Shown here in pieces: positions 25,184 through 35,027 of a DNA stretch of 47,420 nt. The stretch is from DAOTWA01 sp034435955 (GTDB taxonomy: Bacteria > Chloroflexota > Anaerolineae > Anaerolineales > Anaerolineaceae): positions 1 to 47,420 of the forward strand of contig DAOTWA010000065.1 in the NCBI GenBank assembly GCA_034435955.1. The letters are read 5' to 3'. Positions within the stretch are counted from its first letter, which is position 1. The number at the start of each line of letters is the position of its first letter. The position numbers were made by a program, and so were the translations under genes. The notes under the pieces are model-generated. The model did not search any database and was not told the origin of the DNA. It was given only the letters and a program-made list of their open reading frames with translations.

Positions 25184-26046
25184 CTAGTCATCGATCAGGG
25201 CAACAATCTCCTCAGGATGCCTAGCCACGCGCACACCTGCAGCTTCGAGGGCTTTCACCTTATCGGCGGCCAGACCTGAACCGCCTTCCACGATCGCCCC
25301 AGCGTGGCCCATGCGCTTACCTGGCGGCGCCGTCTGGCCGGCGATGAAGGCCACCACCGGCTTGGTCATTTTACTGCTGATGAATTCGGCCGCCCGCTCT
25401 TCGTCCGTGCCGCCGATCTCACCGATCAGCACCACCCGGTCGGTATGGGGGTCGGCCTCGAACAGCTCGAGGATGTCGACGAAGGTGCTGCCGACCACCG
25501 GATCACCGCCGATGCCCACGCAAGTGCTGACGCCTTTGCCGGCCTGCTTGAGAGCATAGAGCACTTCGTAGGTCAGCGTTCCAGAGCGTGAGACCACGCC
25601 AATATTCCCTGGCAAAGCGATATTACCCGGGATAATACCCACTTTGCTCTCGCCCGGAGTGAGCGCACCCGGGCAATTCGGTCCGATCAGGCGCACACCT
25701 TTTTCGTCGAGGTAGCGGCACACGCACATCATATCCTGGACGGGGATCATCTCCGTGATGGCGATGATCAGGGACAGCCCGCCTTCGGCTTCCTCGTAGA
25801 TGGCATCCGGGGCGGCGCGCGCTGGCACGAATATCACCCCGGTGTTGGCGCCGGTGGCCTCCACGGCCATCTTGACCGTATCGAAGACCGGCACTTTGCC
25901 GTTCAGAACCCACTCACCACCCTTGCCCGGGCGCACCCCCGCGACCACGTTGGTGCCATAGGCCAGCATCTGCTCGGTGTGAAAGAGGCCTTCGTGTCCG
26001 GTGACGCCCTGTACGAGCACCTTCGTGTTTTTGTCGATCAAAATGC

Positions 26047-26050
<4 letters not shown>
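25184..26050 (-). CDS. sucD: Succinate-CoA ligase alpha subunit
   Basis: 288 residues. The alpha subunit binds CoA and carries the phosphohistidine. Visible stretches are MSILIDKNTKVLVQGVTGHEG, FVPARAAPDAIYEE, LIGPNCPGALTPGESKVGI and the active-site GHAGAIVEGG (phospho-His). Its ATG overlaps the sucC stop by 4 bases. Together they interconvert succinyl-CoA and succinate with substrate-level phosphorylation. Confidence 0.96.
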
Positions 26051-27189
<1,139 letters not shown>

Positions 27190-27389
27190 GCAATCTCCCT
27201 GGATTCCCGATGGCACACTGAACCAATCTTCACTCGGCGCAGGCCGAAAATCTTCCGCCTGCCGAATACCATAAAGTGGCAATTACGGCTTACGGATGTC
27301 TCAAGGCCGAAGTCCAGCTATTCAAGAGCGTGGAAAGCGACCCGGCTGCGCGGACGGATGGAGCGAGGCCGTCCACAGTAAGCAAAGGA

Positions 27390-27395
27390 ATTATA
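27390..27395 (-). promoter_or_regulatory. Extended -10 promoter for sucCD
   Basis: TGATATAAT on the minus strand is an extended -10 element (TATAAT at 27395-27390). The -35 region is poor. It would give a leader of about 190 bases before sucC. Confidence 0.45.
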
Positions 27396-27442
27396 TCATG
27401 ATGGTCATAATTGTTCTGCCGAGGCAGGAGGGGATAAAAGAA

Positions 27443-27471
27443 AAAACCGCAGGCAAATCGTCTGCGGTTTT
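27443..27471 (-). terminator. Terminator after the SPFH gene
   Basis: AAAACCGCAG and CTGCGGTTTT form a 10-bp stem around a 9-base loop, followed on the minus strand by TTTTTTC. It stands 20 bases after the SPFH stop. Confidence 0.85.
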
Positions 27472-27491
27472 GTTTATGTGGCCAGTCCGGA

Positions 27492-28547
27492 TCAGCCTTT
27501 GAGGAAGCTCTCCAAAGCTTCGCGGCTGATGCGGTATGCCGAACCTATCTTCTTGGCCTTAAGATCGCCCGATTGGATGGCGGCCAGGACGTCTTCTTCG
27601 GAGACGCGCAGGATGGCAGCCGCCTCGGAAGGGGTCATCACTTCGGGGATAGGACCGCCCCCGCTGCCCTGAGGAGATTTACCCCCGGCTGCGGCAGCGC
27701 CGCCGGTCATGCCCTGCAGTGATTGGCCAATGACGTTGCCGATGCCCATACCGGCGCCGATACCGGCGGTCAGGCCAGCGCCGCCGCTGGGATTCTGGGC
27801 AGCGTCGCGCATGGCGTCAGCCGCCTGGAGCTGAGTATAAGTCTGCATATCGAGCATGCCCATGGCGCGCAGCTCTTCAGCGGATTTATCGGATGGTTTC
27901 AGGTTGGCGATATAGAAGGATTTCAGGGTGAGGCCGAGGGCGGCGAAATCATCCTGAGCCTTAGCGCGCACACCCGAGCCGAGTTCTTCGGTCAGGCCAA
28001 TCAATTCCGGAACGCTGGCCTTGGCCGCCGTCTCGCCCAGCAGGTCCTGCAGCTTGGAGAGCAGCATGGCTCGCAGCCGGTCTTCGATATCGGTCATCCG
28101 GTAGATTCCCTGAGCGCCGACGACCTGGGTGACGAATTGCAACGCGTCCTTGATCTGAAAACTGTAGGTGCCGAAGCCTTGCAAGAGGGCCACACCCAGG
28201 CCCATCCCCGGATTGCGCACGATGATAGGCTGAGGGGTGCCCCACTTGCGGTCGACGAACTCGCGCATGGAAACGAAATACACCTCAGCGATGAACGGGG
28301 TGCGGTCGTTGAAGGCTTTACCAATAAAATCGATCAATTTGGGGATGTTGTAGGTGGCGATGGTGTGGCGACCTGGGCCAAAGGTGTCCAGGGCATTGCC
28401 GTCACGGACGAAGACGACGCGCTGGGCTTCTCTTACAATCACCTGTGAGCCGATGCGCAGATCGGCTGGCCCAGATTCTGGGAAGCGGTGTACAAGCTCA
28501 TCCACCATTTCGCTTGGGTATTCGACGACGTCAAAAATTCTGGCCAT
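27492..28547 (-). CDS. SPFH-domain protein (YdjI/virion-core-like) with C-terminal excisionase-type HTH
   Basis: 351 residues. Residues about 1-225 form an SPFH/band-7-like domain of the YdjI type (VDELVHRFPESG at the N-terminus, then GSQVIVREAQRVVFVRDGNAL). A Gly/Ala-rich linker follows (AGLTAGIGAGMGIGNVIGQS). The last about 50 residues, EVMTPSEAAAILRVSEEDV through SAYRISREALESFL, are a MerR/excisionase-like helix-turn-helix (HTH_17). YdjI relatives often end in a zinc ribbon instead. There is no obvious TM segment. The ATG at 28547 has GGAG upstream. It probably forms an operon with the unknown protein gene before it. SPFH proteins scaffold membrane microdomains; a DNA-binding tail is unexpected. 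Confidence 0.82.
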   Translation of the reverse strand: MARIFDVVEYPSEMVDELVHRFPESGPADLRIGSQVIVREAQRVVFVRDGNALDTFGPGRHTIATYNIPKLIDFIGKAFNDRTPFIAEVYFVSMREFVDRKWGTPQPIIVRNPGMGLGVALLQGFGTYSFQIKDALQFVTQVVGAQGIYRMTDIEDRLRAMLLSKLQDLLGETAAKASVPELIGLTEELGSGVRAKAQDDFAALGLTLKSFYIANLKPSDKSAEELRAMGMLDMQTYTQLQAADAMRDAAQNPSGGAGLTAGIGAGMGIGNVIGQSLQGMTGGAAAAGGKSPQGSGGGPIPEVMTPSEAAAILRVSEEDVLAAIQSGDLKAKKIGSAYRISREALESFLKG

Positions 28548-28633
28548 AGCTAACACTCCATTTGATTTAGTTCCGCTTACAATTGAGGCCCTCTATTGTC
28601 CGCGGTTATAGGTTGCCTGACGAGACGCGGTTA

Positions 28634-29167
28634 TCATTGAGATGGTGGAGTGACGCCGCCAATCAGGACCTGCGAGCGGTGGTCGAACGCCTGCACCGCA
28701 TTTCCGGCCAAGGAAACGAGGTTGCGGATCGCGGCTGGCAATCCATCGGTGCCGATGGAGGCTTCGACATTGTCAATGGCTCCGCTGACCTGATCGACCA
28801 AGCCTAACAGGGTCCAATCATACTGGTACACCTGCGCCAGCTCTTCCTCGTTGATTTTAATGGCGTCGAAGAAGCCCGAATACCCATAGGATGCGGTGCG
28901 CACGCGATCGATGAACTGGCGCAGCTTGAGCGCCGCGGCCTCGAGATCGTCGACGTAAGCGATGCCCCCCTGCCCCAGCAGTTCGCGCTGAATCGAGGAG
29001 ATGCGCTGCCACTGTTCCTCGAACTGGTTGGCGATGGTTTCGCGCAGGATTTTGTCCGCCGACCGTCGATTCTGTCGCTCGATGTAGCCGCTAAAACCGG
29101 GTACCTTGCTCAGGATTTTCTTGAAGATATCCTGTTCAGCGGTCACTCGATCGTATAAATCGCTCAT
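28634..29167 (-). CDS. Hypothetical helical protein next to the SPFH gene
   Basis: 177 residues, unrecognised. It is mostly alpha-helical and charged (VTAEQDIFKKILSKVPG, DKILRETIANQFEEQWQRI, DLEAAALKLRQFIDRV) with no signal peptide, membrane segment or catalytic motif. AAGGAGG precedes the ATG, and a good promoter stands upstream. It is the first gene of a two-gene operon with the SPFH/HTH protein, suggesting they act together. Confidence 0.75.
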   Translation of the reverse strand: MSDLYDRVTAEQDIFKKILSKVPGFSGYIERQNRRSADKILRETIANQFEEQWQRISSIQRELLGQGGIAYVDDLEAAALKLRQFIDRVRTASYGYSGFFDAIKINEEELAQVYQYDWTLLGLVDQVSGAIDNVEASIGTDGLPAAIRNLVSLAGNAVQAFDHRSQVLIGGVTPPSQ

Positions 29168-29249
29168 CCTTCCTCCTTATGAATAGAACCGAATGGGGAC
29201 AAACCAGGCGTACTCATGTCCTCGCGAATTCAAGGGACAGGCGAATGTT

Positions 29250-29278
29250 ATTATAGCCTGGAAAGGTCCTCAAAACAA
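29250..29278 (-). promoter_or_regulatory. Promoter of the unknown-SPFH operon
   Basis: On the minus strand, TTGTTT (29278-29273), 17-base spacer, TATAAT (29255-29250), about 80 bases before the 28634-29167 gene. Confidence 0.6.
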
Positions 29279-29440
29279 TATACGAACGCAAGTCGGATGA
29301 GTTGCAAGGAAAAGGCATGAAAAGCGCCCCTTCCTGGCCCAAGGTGGGGAAAATGATCTCGTGCGTTTTACCAGGAGAGTAGAAGATGGTTAGGTATAGT
29401 TATGAAATTCTAACTGTAAGGTGATTGTAAACTAGAGCTA
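29279..29440. other. Divergent intergenic spacer, nothing clear
   Basis: This is part of the 360-base gap between the unknown gene and the Flp pilin gene. Apart from the two divergent promoters at its ends, no gene, repeat or stable hairpin is evident. Confidence 0.4.
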
Positions 29441-29468
29441 TTGAAATTAGGAATAGACCCTCTATAAT
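29441..29468 (+). promoter_or_regulatory. Promoter of the Flp pilin gene
   Basis: TTGAAA (29441-29446), 16-base spacer, TATAAT (29463-29468), 59 bases before the pilin ATG. Confidence 0.75.
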
Positions 29469-29527
29469 AGGATTCAGTCGGGTAATTGATGACCAATCCA
29501 TGCGCAATAGAAAGGAGGTGATGGGAC

Positions 29528-29674
29528 ATGTTATTCGCACCGAAGGAAAGAGGTCAGGGTTTGGTTGAATATGCATTGATTCTTGTTTTGGTCGCCATCG
29601 TGGTGATCGTCATCCTCGCTTTGCTCGGTCCGGCGATTGGCCAGGTGTTCAGCAATATCGTGAACTCGATCTAG
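29528..29674 (+). CDS. flp: Flp/Tad-type pilin, 48 residues
   Basis: This short gene encodes 48 residues beginning MLFAPKERGQGLVEYALIL. It is a class III type IV prepilin: the short leader ends in Gly9, and mature position +5 is Glu, followed by Tyr (GQGLVEY). A continuous hydrophobic helix follows (ALILVLVAIVVIVILALLG). It is the structural subunit of the Tad pilus whose assembly genes follow. AGGAGGTG lies 7 bases before the ATG, and a perfect -10 and a terminator bracket it, consistent with high pilin output. No prepilin peptidase gene is in the window. Confidence 0.93.
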   Translation: MLFAPKERGQGLVEYALILVLVAIVVIVILALLGPAIGQVFSNIVNSI

Positions 29675-29722
29675 CCGGCAGACACACCGACACGATCGCG
29701 TCCAAGCCCATCTGTAGTAAGG

Positions 29723-29755
29723 GGACCCTGCACTGCCACAGGGTCCTTCTTGTTT
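29723..29755 (+). terminator. Terminator after the pilin gene
   Basis: GGACCCTG (29723-29730) pairs with CAGGGTCC (29739-29746), followed by TTCTTGTTT. It should end most pilin transcripts before cpaB. Confidence 0.75.
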
Positions 29756-29943
29756 AATAAAAACACCTCCTGGAAATCGGAAAATTGGCCCAATAGTTGC
29801 AACCGGAAGGGCGTCGTGAAGGTCTGGCAAGCAGAACGATTGCAGCCAAATATGGTTAATAATGAGCATAGATCGCTATTATTATCCATATATTGTTCAT
29901 AGCCCTTACAATTTTGTGGATTAGGCCACGGCGGGTGTTCTGC
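29756..29943. other. Spacer between pilin terminator and cpaB promoter
   Basis: This is an AT-rich part of the 338-base gap between flp and cpaB. No gene or strong structure is evident. Confidence 0.4.
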
Positions 29944-29971
29944 TTGACTTTTGATCGTTCTCAGGTATGAT
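29944..29971 (+). promoter_or_regulatory. Promoter of the cpaB-tadC operon
   Basis: TTGACT (29944-29949), 16-base spacer, TATGAT (29966-29971), 41 bases before cpaB. It gives the assembly genes their own promoter, separate from the pilin. Confidence 0.65.
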
Positions 29972-30012
29972 AGGATTACTGAACCACACTCCAAGGTAAC
30001 CAGGAGGCTAAA

Positions 30013-31143
30013 ATGGCACAGGGGAGCAGAAGGCGGGGGAGGGTGTTCATTTACCTCGCGCTAATTATCATACTGGCTTTTGTTCTGGTTTATGCGCTCT
30101 TTAGAAATCAATTTGGGGTTGCGACCTCGCCAGAGGCTACTCCAACCTTTTCACCTCTGGACACCGTAACCATTGTCGTCACCACGCAATCCATTCCCAG
30201 AGGAACCGAATTAACCGAATCGGTTTTAACCACCATCCCCTATCCAAAGAGGGACATGGTTGAAGGGACTTTCTTCACGAACGTGGCTGATGTGGTCGGC
30301 AAACGAGCCAAGTTTGACCTCGATGCGCGCGTTCCGGTGACTACCAGCATGGTGGTGGACACGACTGGCGGATCCTTCGCAGCATTTCAGATTCCAAAGG
30401 GAATGGTGGCGGTTTCCATCCCGATCAAAGACAGGGTGTCATTCGTGTCTTACGCGCCGCAGGCGGGCGATCACGTTAATGTGATTGCGACCATGTTGTT
30501 CATCGATCTGGACAATAATTTCCAGACGCGCTTGCCGAATTACAGCGCTCAGGTGACTGCGCCGGGGCCGACAAGCCAGGGAGGCCCCCCTGCCTTAACG
30601 GTCAAGATTGACGGGGGCGACCAGAAGTCGGCTGTCGGCCGCGCTGAGCTGGAGACCACCCTGAACCAACCGATCTACGCCCAGCCTTCTGAGAACCAGC
30701 GGCCGCGCATGGTGGCTCAGACGCTCCTGCAGGATGCAGTTGTGCTGCACGTGGGCAATTTCACGACGACCGAATCGGCTCAGCCATCGGGGCCCAGCGC
30801 GGTGGCCACACCCACTCCCACGCCGGCGGCCGGCCAGGGGCCTACACAACAGGAAATTCAGCAACAGCAATTGGAAAATCCTGATATCATTACATTAATT
30901 GTAACCCCGCAGGATGCGGTTACGTTAAATTATTTGATCTTGAATGGTGCTCAAATCACCCTGGCCTTACGCGGAGCAGGGGATGACCAGCGCGTCCAGA
31001 CAGAGGCGGTCACGCTGCAATATCTGATGGACCAGTACAACATCCCGGTTCCGGCAAAGCTGCCGTATGGCACAGAACCCCGCGTCGATTTGCTCTCCAT
31101 GCCATCGCTCCCGAACGACGTAAGGGTGATTACACCGAAATAG
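30013..31143 (+). CDS. cpaB: Tad pilus assembly protein CpaB/RcpC-like
   Basis: 376 residues. One N-terminal TM helix (residues about 11-30, VFIYLALIIILAFVLVYALF) is followed by a SAF domain (about 50-115, IVVTTQSIPRGTELTESVL) and the RcpC/CpaB domain. A Pro/Thr/Gln-rich insert (about 255-290) separates the parts. CpaB is an extracytoplasmic pilus assembly factor. CAGGAGG precedes the ATG. No CpaC secretin follows, as expected if there is no outer membrane. Confidence 0.85.
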   Translation: MAQGSRRRGRVFIYLALIIILAFVLVYALFRNQFGVATSPEATPTFSPLDTVTIVVTTQSIPRGTELTESVLTTIPYPKRDMVEGTFFTNVADVVGKRAKFDLDARVPVTTSMVVDTTGGSFAAFQIPKGMVAVSIPIKDRVSFVSYAPQAGDHVNVIATMLFIDLDNNFQTRLPNYSAQVTAPGPTSQGGPPALTVKIDGGDQKSAVGRAELETTLNQPIYAQPSENQRPRMVAQTLLQDAVVLHVGNFTTTESAQPSGPSAVATPTPTPAAGQGPTQQEIQQQQLENPDIITLIVTPQDAVTLNYLILNGAQITLALRGAGDDQRVQTEAVTLQYLMDQYNIPVPAKLPYGTEPRVDLLSMPSLPNDVRVITPK

Positions 31144-31157
31144 GCAGCCCATCTTGA

Positions 31158-31217
31158 CAGTCCGATGATCCTCTCACCTCAGGCCATCCGTACAGAAGGG
31201 TGAGAGGAATCGGACTG
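31158..31217 (+). promoter_or_regulatory. Long imperfect hairpin between cpaB and cpaE
   Basis: CAGTCCGAT (31158-31166) pairs with ATCGGACTG (31209-31217), and inside it CCTCTCACC (31170-31178) pairs with GGTGAGAGG (31199-31207). This gives 18 base pairs interrupted by a 3/1 internal loop and closed by a 20-base loop. There is no T-run, so it is not a classical terminator; it may set the ratio of cpaB to downstream mRNA. Confidence 0.65.
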
Positions 31218-31289
31218 GACGCACTTATTGGTGTTTAAAACGAACATCCTTAAAGCCAGTCCATCTGGTTATCGATAGGGGAGTTGTGT

Positions 31290-32525
31290 ATGCCTGAAAG
31301 CCAAAAGGTTCGGGTGCTCATTGTAGATGACATAGCGGAAACCCGAGAGAATATCCGCAAGCTGCTGCAGTTTGAGGGGGATGTCGAGGTCGTGGGGGCG
31401 GCGCGGACAGGCCGGGAGGCGATCGACTTAGCCCAGGAGACCAAACCCGATGTCGTGATCATGGATATCAACATGCCGGATATGGACGGCATTGCCGCCA
31501 CCGAAGCCATCCGGCGAAAGGTCCCCTTCACGCAGATCGTGATCCTCTCGGTGCAAGGCGATCCCAACTACATGCGTCGAGCGATGATGGCAGGAGCGCG
31601 GGACTTCCTGACCAAACCGCCGATGATCGATGAGCTGAACTCCGCCATACGCCGGGCGGGGCTCATGGCGCAGGAGGAACGCTCCAAGCTTGCCAGTATG
31701 AATGCTCAGGTTACGGCCGCCGGTATGCCATCCCTGACCCGCATGACGGTAAACCGAGGGAAGATCATCGTGGTGTACAGTCCGAAGGGCGGCACGGGCT
31801 GCACGACAATTGCCACAAACCTGGCCATAAGCCTGCACAATGAGGATACGCGCGTGGCCTTAGTGGACGGCAATCTTCAATTTGGCGACGTGGCTGTCTT
31901 CCTCAACGAGCAGGGTAAGAACACAATCCTGGACCTGGCTCCCCGCACCGATGAGCTCGATGCTGAGATCATCGAAGAAGTGATGGTACGCCATCCAACC
32001 TCAGGGTTGAATATCCTGGCTGCGCCGATACGGCCCGAGCAAGCGGAGAAAGTGACTGGCGAGCAATTCGGCAAGGTGCTGGAATTCCTACGAGAAATCT
32101 ATTCCTACATTATTGTGGACACATCCAGCTATTTGACCGACGTTGTCCTCTCGGCTCTGGATATCGCCGATGTGATTATTCTGGTGACCACCCAGGATAT
32201 TCCGGCGATCAAAAATTCCAAATCTTTCCTTTCGTTAGCCGATGCGATCGGCATTCAGCGGATGCGCATCCTGTTTGTGATGAACCGATACGACAAGCGG
32301 ATTGCCATTACCCCTGAGAAAGTGGGAGAAAGCCTGAAGCAGGAAATCGTCGCTGCCCTGCCGCTAGACGATAAGATCGTATTAAATTCCGTCAACCGAG
32401 GGGTACCGTTTATACTCGATAACAAATCTCAGCCGATCGGTAGAAGCTTATTGGGACTGGCTGAACTGGTCAGAGAACGAATAGCGAAGCTTGAGACCTT
32501 ACAGACGACTGAGATGGCCAAGTGA
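31290..32525 (+). CDS. cpaE: CpaE-like protein: receiver domain plus MinD/ParA-type ATPase
   Basis: 411 residues. Residues about 6-125 are a response-regulator receiver domain with acidic pair D13-D14, phospho-acceptor D59 (VIMDINMP) and Lys in FLTKP. Residues about 148-400 are a MinD/ParA-like ATPase with the signature YSPKGGTGCTTIATNLA, in which the P-loop Lys before TT is replaced by Cys. CpaE localises or controls Tad assembly. With an intact receiver it could be phosphorylated, though no kinase gene is nearby. GGGGAG lies 6 bases before the ATG at 31290. Confidence 0.9.
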   Translation: MPESQKVRVLIVDDIAETRENIRKLLQFEGDVEVVGAARTGREAIDLAQETKPDVVIMDINMPDMDGIAATEAIRRKVPFTQIVILSVQGDPNYMRRAMMAGARDFLTKPPMIDELNSAIRRAGLMAQEERSKLASMNAQVTAAGMPSLTRMTVNRGKIIVVYSPKGGTGCTTIATNLAISLHNEDTRVALVDGNLQFGDVAVFLNEQGKNTILDLAPRTDELDAEIIEEVMVRHPTSGLNILAAPIRPEQAEKVTGEQFGKVLEFLREIYSYIIVDTSSYLTDVVLSALDIADVIILVTTQDIPAIKNSKSFLSLADAIGIQRMRILFVMNRYDKRIAITPEKVGESLKQEIVAALPLDDKIVLNSVNRGVPFILDNKSQPIGRSLLGLAELVRERIAKLETLQTTEMAK

Positions 32526-32548
32526 GTCTCCGGAAAGGAGTGTGAGCC

Positions 32549-33949
32549 ATGTCCTTACTGCAACGATTAGGCGCCGAGAAGGGCCAACCTTCCGCGGACG
32601 GGAGCGAATCCAGCGAGCCCCCGCGTCCAACTGCGCTGCAAGCGCGCAGAGTCGCCCCGCCGGTGACACCGGCGCAGCATGATACGTACCAGGATCTCAA
32701 AACCCGCGTGCAAAATAAATTGCTCGCTGAGCTCGATCCTGCCATGGATGTAACGCGGGTGAATGAAGTTCGCCGCACCATCCAAGAGCTCTTCGAGCAG
32801 ATCCTCAACGAGGAGAACATTGTCCTTTCGCGTCCAGAACGAGCTCGGCTGTACGAGCAGATCGCGGCTGAGATCCTGGGATTTGGACCCCTGCAGCCGC
32901 TCCTCGAGGACGAGACCATCACAGAAATTATGGTCAATGGCGCGAAGAACATCTATATTGAGCGAGCGGGCAAGATACACCGGGTACCGGTCACCTTCGA
33001 GAGCAACGATCACCTGATGCGCATCATCGACCGCATTGTGGCGCCTCTCGGCCGCCGTGTGGATGAATCGCAGCCGTACGTGGATGCCCGTCTGCCCGAT
33101 GGATCCCGCGTCAATGTGATCATCCCGCCCATTTCCCTGGTTGGACCGGTGCTGACCATTCGTAAATTCTTCAAGAGTCCTCTCACTGTGGAACAACTTA
33201 TTTCGTTCGGCTCGATCACCCCTGATGCGATCCAATTCCTCAAAGCCTGCGTCGAAGCTCGCCTCAACATGGTCGTGTCCGGCGGTACAGGCTCTGGAAA
33301 GACGACCTTTCTCAACATTCTTTCCCAATACATCCCTGACGACGAGCGCATCATCACGATCGAAAACGCGGCAGAGCTGCAGCTCCGTCAGGAACATGTG
33401 GTTACGCTGGAGTCGCGCCCTCCGAACATAGAAGGGCGCGGGGAAATCACCATTCGACAACTGGTGATTAACTCCTTGCGCATGCGCCCCGACCGGATCA
33501 TCGTTGGCGAGGTGCGCGATGACGCGGCTTTGGACATGTTGCAGGCCATGAACACTGGTCACGATGGATCATTGACCACACTGCACTCCAACAGCCCGCG
33601 TGATACTCTGGCGCGCCTTGAAACCATGGTGATGATGGCCGGGATGGACCTGCCTATGCGCGCAATTCGTGAGCAGGTTTCTTCAGCCATCGATGTGATC
33701 GTCCATCTGGAGCGCTTGCGCGATGGCTCGCGTAAAATTGTCAATATTACCGAAGTCACCGGGATGGAAGGGGACGTCATCACCATGACCGACATCTTCG
33801 TCTTCGAACAGAGCGGGATCGAGAACGGTAAAGTTGTTGGGCGGCTGCGGCCGACCGGACTGCGTCCGAAGTTCATGGATAAGATCGAGGCTTCGGGTTT
33901 GCATCTACCGGCTTCTATCTTTGGTATCGGCGAGAGGCGTCGCTATTAA
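32549..33949 (+). CDS. cpaF: Tad secretion ATPase CpaF/TadA
   Basis: 466 residues, the bipolar motor ATPase for pilus extension and retraction. It has the GSPII_E fold: Walker A VSGGTGSGKTTFLN, Asp box ENAAELQLRQEHVVTLESRPPN, then RMRPDRIIVGEVRDDAALDMLQAMNTGHDGSLTTLHSN (Walker B and His box). The N-terminal helical part (about 45-110) begins after a disordered Pro-rich stretch. AAAGGAG precedes the ATG. Confidence 0.95.
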   Translation: MSLLQRLGAEKGQPSADGSESSEPPRPTALQARRVAPPVTPAQHDTYQDLKTRVQNKLLAELDPAMDVTRVNEVRRTIQELFEQILNEENIVLSRPERARLYEQIAAEILGFGPLQPLLEDETITEIMVNGAKNIYIERAGKIHRVPVTFESNDHLMRIIDRIVAPLGRRVDESQPYVDARLPDGSRVNVIIPPISLVGPVLTIRKFFKSPLTVEQLISFGSITPDAIQFLKACVEARLNMVVSGGTGSGKTTFLNILSQYIPDDERIITIENAAELQLRQEHVVTLESRPPNIEGRGEITIRQLVINSLRMRPDRIIVGEVRDDAALDMLQAMNTGHDGSLTTLHSNSPRDTLARLETMVMMAGMDLPMRAIREQVSSAIDVIVHLERLRDGSRKIVNITEVTGMEGDVITMTDIFVFEQSGIENGKVVGRLRPTGLRPKFMDKIEASGLHLPASIFGIGERRRY

Positions 33950-34026
33950 CCAAGATACCCGCATTCCACGCATTGGGATCGGCTGAAGGTCGCTATATTC
34001 GAGCTGATCTACTAATAGGTGAACCT

Positions 34027-34995
34027 ATGGATATGAACCTGATCCTTTTCCTGGGGGGCGGCATAGCCATTCTGCTGCTCGGTATAGGGATCGTTGTAAC
34101 CCTAACGAGTGAAAAGACGGTAGTGGAAGAGCGGCTTGGCCGCTATGTGGAAGAGCAACGGGATGAGGTCTCAGGGGATGAAGAAGCCGCTGCTCCTCAA
34201 TTCACCGAATGGCTGAACAAGCGTGTGGTTAAATCGGGATGGGGAGAAAACATCGCCCGAGAGCTGGCGCGCGCAGACATCAAACTGAAAGCGGCCGAAT
34301 ATATCATGATCATGTTCATGTCGGGCGTCGGGTTAGCGGCGGCCGCCTGGTTCATCGGAGGCAGATCAATCATCTTCGGCATCCTGGGCGGCGTGGTGGG
34401 TTTATTCCTGCCGCGGATGTACGTGGGACGGGAACAGCGCCGCCGGTTGATCCGCTTCAACGACCAACTGGCTGATATGTTAAACCTGATGGTCAATGGC
34501 TTGCGCGCCGGCTACTCCACCATGCAGGCCATGGAAGCGGTCAGCAAAGAGTTGCCATCGCCGATCAGCGACGAATTCAGGCGCGTGGTCCAGGAGATGC
34601 AGTTGGGCGTCTCTATGGAACGCGCATTGGAAAACCTGCTGAGGCGCATCCCCAGCGACGACCTGGATTTGGTGATCACCGCCATCAACGTGCAACGGGA
34701 GGTAGGCGGCAACCTGGCGGAAATTTTGGACACGATCTCGTACACCATTCGCGAGCGTGTGCGCATCAAGGGCGAGATTCGCGTACTCACTTCGCAAGTA
34801 ATGTATTCCGGTCGGTTTCTGTCCTTGTTGCCGTTGATCGTCTCCCTGATTCTGTGGGTGATCAACCGGGATTACATGATGACCTTCTTCCGCCCATCCA
34901 GTGGCATCTGCGGCTATGTCGCATTGAGTGTCGCCGGGATCATGATCTTGATCGGCTACTTCGTCATGAACAAGATCGGGGACATCGAGGTGTAA
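34027..34995 (+). CDS. tadB: Tad pilus inner-membrane platform protein TadB
   Basis: 322 residues of the T2SS F (GspF) platform fold. It has an N-terminal TM (MNLILFLGGGIAILLLGIGIVV), a further TM pair near 100-140, the GspF domain (LADMLNLMVNGLRAGYSTMQAMEAV, EFRRVVQEMQLGVSMERALENL) and C-terminal TMs. The start at 34027 follows AGGTG; an in-frame upstream extension is unlikely. It works with CpaF and TadC. Confidence 0.92.
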   Translation: MDMNLILFLGGGIAILLLGIGIVVTLTSEKTVVEERLGRYVEEQRDEVSGDEEAAAPQFTEWLNKRVVKSGWGENIARELARADIKLKAAEYIMIMFMSGVGLAAAAWFIGGRSIIFGILGGVVGLFLPRMYVGREQRRRLIRFNDQLADMLNLMVNGLRAGYSTMQAMEAVSKELPSPISDEFRRVVQEMQLGVSMERALENLLRRIPSDDLDLVITAINVQREVGGNLAEILDTISYTIRERVRIKGEIRVLTSQVMYSGRFLSLLPLIVSLILWVINRDYMMTFFRPSSGICGYVALSVAGIMILIGYFVMNKIGDIEV

Positions 34996-35027
34996 TTGCG
35001 TAGGTAGGGTAGGATGCGGAGGAGTTC

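Noticed and set aside
27190..27282. 31-residue N-terminal extension of SucC
   Set aside because: No homology to SucC; the standard MKLHEYQ start has a good ribosome site.
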